Shown here piece after piece: positions 60,178-64,000 of a stretch of DNA of 64,000 nucleotides. The notes under the pieces were generated by a model. It had not been told where the DNA came from. It ran no database searches and saw only the letters and a list, made by a program, of their open reading frames with translations. Positions within the stretch are counted from its first letter, which is position 1, and each line of letters opens with the position of its first letter. The DNA is from Arachis hypogaea (lineage: Eukaryota; Streptophyta; Magnoliopsida; Fabales; Fabaceae): the NCBI RefSeq assembly GCF_003086295.3, contig NC_092052.1, positions 24,651,427 through 24,715,426 on the forward strand. The letters run 5' to 3'. A program made the translations under genes and the position numbers.

Positions 60178-60911
60178 GAGTAAAGTATCGTTTTTATCCC
60201 CAACGTTTGGGATAAATCTCAAAATTGTCTCTAACGTTTAAATCGTCCTACTAAATCTCTAACGTTTTAAAATTGACTCAATGTTCTCCTACCGTTAGGG
60301 ATCTGTTAACAGAATTGATGGCAGGACAAAATTGAGACGATTTTAAAACGTTAGGAACTTAAATAGGATGAAAACGTTGAGGACAAAAACGATACATAGA
60401 AATAAATTTTAATTTTATCCTTTAATAATATCAATTTTTTATGGTACATAGTTATTCAATTATTTTTTAATTACATCTAAGTATATACTTAATCACATTG
60501 CTTTTGTTCTAAATAAATTTATTTTTTTTATAATTTTACTCTTAAAAAAATAAATTATAAAAAAATAAATTTATTTAGAATCAAAGTAATGTGATTAAGT
60601 GTAATTTAGTTAGATGTGATTAAAAAATAATTGAATAACTATGTACGTAAAAAATTGATATTAGTGAAGGATAAAATTAAAATTTATTTCTATGTATCGT
60701 TTTGTCCCTAATGTTTTTGTCCTATTTAAATCCCTAATGTTTTAAAATCGTCTCAATTTTGTCCCGTTGTCATTTTTGTTAAGAGATCCCTAACAACAGG
60801 ACAATGTTGAGTCAATTTTAAAACGTTAAGAACTTAAATAGGACGATTTAAATGTTAGGGATAACTTTAAAATTTATCCCAAACATTAAAAATAAAAACG
60901 ATACTTTACTC
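60178..60911. mobile_element. Mutator-type MITE, 734 bp (copy B)
   Basis: Perfect 13-bp termini GAGTAAAGTATCG and CGATACTTTACTC, with longer imperfect inverted repeats (TTTTTATCCCCAACGTTTGG outward) continuing well inside. A perfect 9-bp duplication ACAACTTAA flanks it (60169-60177 and 60912-60920) and is derived from the SINE it entered. Same family as 13318-14236. Non-coding. Confidence 0.92.
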
Positions 60912-61165
60912 ACAACTTAATTATTAAACACTTATTTATAATCAAAGAATTTTTTAAACTTTTTCCGTATATGTTTTTTAAGATTTAGCTAATATATACT
61001 ATTAAAGTAGATGAAAGTCACACTATAAATTTATTATTATTAAAAAATTTTAAATTTTTTATTTTAATAAATACAAAATAAATATATTAAAAATTTAATT
61101 TTTTATATTTTTAATAAAAAATTTATGAATTTATAATTTTAACACGTGTCTTTTACAGCCTAAGA

Positions 61166-62792
61166 TACAGCATAAGATAGATAAACCCTTTCTTTAATTA
61201 TACGCTGCCGACTAAGATTATTTCTTGGAAAACTGAAACAGAAATAGAAAATAGAATTTAGAACAGGGTGAGGGAGATTCGTTACTTTGAAAACTGAGTT
61301 GGAACTTGAAACCCCGCAAAGGCACAGAACCTTAATTTTCTCGGCTATGGTGACTTTGCCGGAAAGTTACCTAGCTAATAACTGGCTCTGCCTCAAAATA
61401 TGGCAAATCTTTCAACAAAATAGGTTACACATATTCGCAATGGTAACTTGGGATTCCCTTCATCGAAAGCTACTTTGGAACAATGCATAATTTTGATATT
61501 GGAAACCTAAATTTCCATTCACAATTCAATAATTAGGGGTACCCTATTTCTATTTCTAATGCAACTCATCACAACAGGGTTACTCAATTTATTTGATGCT
61601 AATTCATTTTATGTAGTAATTGACATAGAGTATTTGCTTGATCACAATTAGTTTTACTTTAAAATTTTCACCTTTTCACCTTATTTAACCTGCTATCATG
61701 TGATTGAACCATCATTTTCTAACTACTGTATTGATATTATTACGGGAATTAAATGCAAATAATGCTCTGATATTTCTCTGTTTTCTTTCGTCATTTCCAA
61801 AACAATAATACGCATTATTTCGATCCAATATTAGCATATCAAAGCATTTATTTGTACTAGCAGTAATGGTGAGTTTGATCAAGTATATCGGAGAGGTTTT
61901 TGAACTTTTTAAAATTTATAAGTTAAGATTCTGGTATGTTTTAATCAAAATTTCTGTCACTTTATTCATTTTTAATTAAAATTTGAAATATCATGTTTAC
62001 TTAAGTAGGATTGAGGAAATGAATTCGGCGATATATAATATAGAATGATTGATTACTGCCATTGGAAGTGAATATTACCACATTTATTTTATAATATCAT
62101 TCGTTATTATCGACATGAAAAACATAAAAAAAAATTATTTTTTAAGTAGCCAGTCAATTTTTATTATAAAATTATTTATTTTTAACCTTTATTTTTAAAA
62201 AAATTCATTGTTTAGGATTAGAATTTAAGGTCTAAAATTTAACATTTAGAGTTTAAAGTTTAAATTTTAGAAATTAAAATAAAAAAAAATTAGACAATTC
62301 TACGTTATTTTCTTCATTCATAATAATTGTCACTTTAATAATTATATATTTGTTGTTTAACATTGAGCAGAAAATATACTTAAAAATTGGTAGCTTCCCT
62401 GGAAATGAGATGAAAATGAGAGATCTCATCGTAAAACGAATTGATGATAGTTTAGGTGCATTTTTTAAGTTAGCCAAACTTATATACAGTCTAAGTTTCA
62501 CTAGACTGGTTCAATGTGTATGGAGAAGACTACTAAATCACATGTGTGGATCATGTGCAAGCGCAGCTAAACCTCTCTATGATATAAAATGGCGCAATAT
62601 TATGAGGAGCTCTTCAATGATTGTGATAGAATTATAGATTTTTATAAGGAAAGAAAAGTTACTTAAGTAAATTCATGAGAAATTTGTAATAGATGTATAA
62701 GTTATAAGATTTTGAGTAAAAAAAAAAAACCAAAATATTTTCTAGACTTTTATTCAATTGAAACGTGAATTTTTTAAGAGAGTTATTTAGAT
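61166..62792. other. Intergenic region with two unexplained less-biased patches
   Basis: At 61240-61500 and 62380-62640 base composition is closer to coding sequence and open frames of 67 and 95 codons occur, but no domain, start context or splice structure supports a gene. They could be worn fragments of genes or elements. Confidence 0.35.
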
Positions 62793-63004
62793 AAAGATAC
62801 TTAAAACGTTTTGTTTTTAAGATGTTTTTTAATAATTAAAATTTTATATATTTAATCGATTAAACCGTATTATTTCTGTCATAGTTAGATCGGACAAACT
62901 GATTTGGCCAAAAAATTGATGAACCAAATTTTAAACCGGTCTAAATTAATTTTTTTATAAAAAATTATTACAATACCCTATTATAGAAAATGAATAAAAT
63001 ACCC

Positions 63005-63041
<37 letters not shown>

Positions 63042-63105
63042 TTCTAAATCTTAACCCAATGACGACACTGAGAGAAGAGAAGGGTTAGAATTTATGGTTC
63101 TCAAA

Positions 63106-63159
<54 letters not shown>

Positions 63160-63589
63160 ATAAGAGTATTTTGTCATTTTCTATAATAAGGATATTGTAG
63201 TAATTTTTTATAAAAAAGTATTAATTTAGACCAATTCAAAATTTAATTCATTAATTTTTTAGTCAAATAAATTTATTTGATCTAATTTTAATAAAAATAA
63301 CAAAACAACACTGAGAGAAGAGAAGGATTAGAATTTATAGTTCTCAAAATTAATATATATATATATAATAAGAGTATTTTGTTATTTTCTATAATAAGGA
63401 TATTGTAGTAATTTTTTATAAAAAGGTATTAATTTAGACTAATTCAAAATTTAATTCATTAATTTTTTAGTCAAATAAATTTATTTGATCAAATTTTAAT
63501 AAAAATAATAAAATTTAATCAGTTATATCTATTAAATTTTAATTATTAAAAAATATGTTTTAAAAAAAGATATTTTAAACGTCTTTACA
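62793..63589. mobile_element. Inverted-repeat element of unknown class with TA microsatellites
   Basis: TAAAGATACTTAAAACG at the left and, reverse-complemented, TAAAGACGTTTAAAATA at the right are followed by a shared ATTTTTTAATAATTAAAATT and, further in, CTGATT(T/A)-like words. No target duplication was recognised. TA dinucleotide runs occur at 63008-63035, 63110-63156 and 63352-63367. Confidence 0.55.
63065..63520. repeat. Tandem duplication with 243-bp period
   Basis: The segment starting ACACTGAGAGAAGAGAAGG at 63065 recurs at 63308 with few substitutions over more than 200 bp; the copies differ mainly in the length of their TA run. Confidence 0.9.
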
Positions 63590-64000
63590 ATAGTCTCACG
63601 TTTTTTAACACAACTCATTTTAACTTTGATTTCATGACTTTAATACACATAAGCAAAACCCATAAAACATTTTAAAAAAGAGTAACAGAGCAAATAATAC
63701 GTAAGAAAAAAATTTGCGATTTGTAGAGTTTCAAAGAAGTGAAAATAATATTAATTAAGTAGATTATTTAAAAAAATTTTAGATGAATTTATAAGTCCTT
63801 AAAAAAGAAATACCACGTAAATTCTTGAAGAATGAAATACTAAACTTACAAACTCTCTAAAAAATCGTAAGGATGGATACATTTTATCTTTCTATCAGTC
63901 TTCTATTTTATTTCATAAAAAATTATAAATTTAACATAAAATTTTATCCAAAATTTACTTATATTCTTTTAATTTCTAGAAATCTACAAGTTACTTAAAA
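63590..64000. other. AT-rich right edge, no gene seen
   Basis: Only A/T-rich sequence and short chance frames. Confidence 0.4.

Larger units (their letters stand above)
59835..61165. mobile_element. Outer inverted-repeat element split by a SINE and a MITE
   Basis: About 130 bp near 59845-59925 (TTAAAATTATAAATTAC and ATATATTTATTTTGTATTTA) recurs inverted at 61050-61145. Between them lie a SINE and a MULE-type MITE. The class of the outer element is not determined and its ends are approximate. Confidence 0.4.

Noticed and set aside
61287..61490. 67-codon frame in a less AT-rich patch
   Set aside because: No domain, no start context or splice pattern; left as an unexplained patch.
62350..62637. 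95-codon frame
   Set aside because: No recognised domain; composition alone is not enough to call a gene.

Overview
This window is plant nuclear DNA. The genes have many exons with GT-AG introns, the spacers are very AT-rich, and most of the DNA between genes is transposon-derived. Protein content (NAA25, a secreted laccase, MIR390, plant-type LINE, Mutator-like and gypsy elements) and the look of the repeats point to a dicot, most likely a legume and probably Arachis. The genus is inference from repeat familiarity and was not tested.

Layout. 1-2450: right part of a Mutator-like element (MULE), with the last transposase exons (SWIM and CCHC fingers) on + converging on a GRF-type zinc-finger gene on -. 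2700-14250: nested elements: a degenerate hAT-like element with a (CT)n tract, a 713-bp hAT MITE, a 2.0-kb long-inverted-repeat MULE, an apparently full-length LINE (6997-12820, -) with both ORFs open, and a 0.9-kb MULE-type MITE. 15045-27052: NAA25, the NatB auxiliary subunit, 19 coding exons read on +, with a gypsy remnant, a hAT MITE and a SINE in its introns. 28014-36292: a small MITE; a 5.4-kb MULE carrying a broken plant-mobile-domain gene and a broken transposase that converge, split by a solo LTR; a tRNA-type SINE; and another long-TIR MULE. 37455-37881: hAT MITE. 38367-42432: a six-exon laccase on +. 42848-51695: a degenerate MULE with a hAT inside it, a 1.6-kb MULE-derived inverted repeat, and a 3.5-kb MULE with a dead transposase. 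57141-57240: a MIR390 hairpin on the minus strand with its own TATA box. 57850-64000: further MULE, SINE and MITE nests.

The functional host loci I can support are NAA25 (N-terminal acetylation of proteins), the laccase (apoplastic phenol oxidation) and MIR390 (trigger of TAS3 ta-siRNAs that restrain auxin response factors). They do not form a pathway; they are separate loci among transposons. The strongest structural theme is the density of MULEs whose boundaries can be fixed by 9-bp target duplications. Several families carry, in their long inverted repeats, arrays of a family-specific short motif containing CG. No computation was run; splice junctions, TSDs and TIRs were read by eye.
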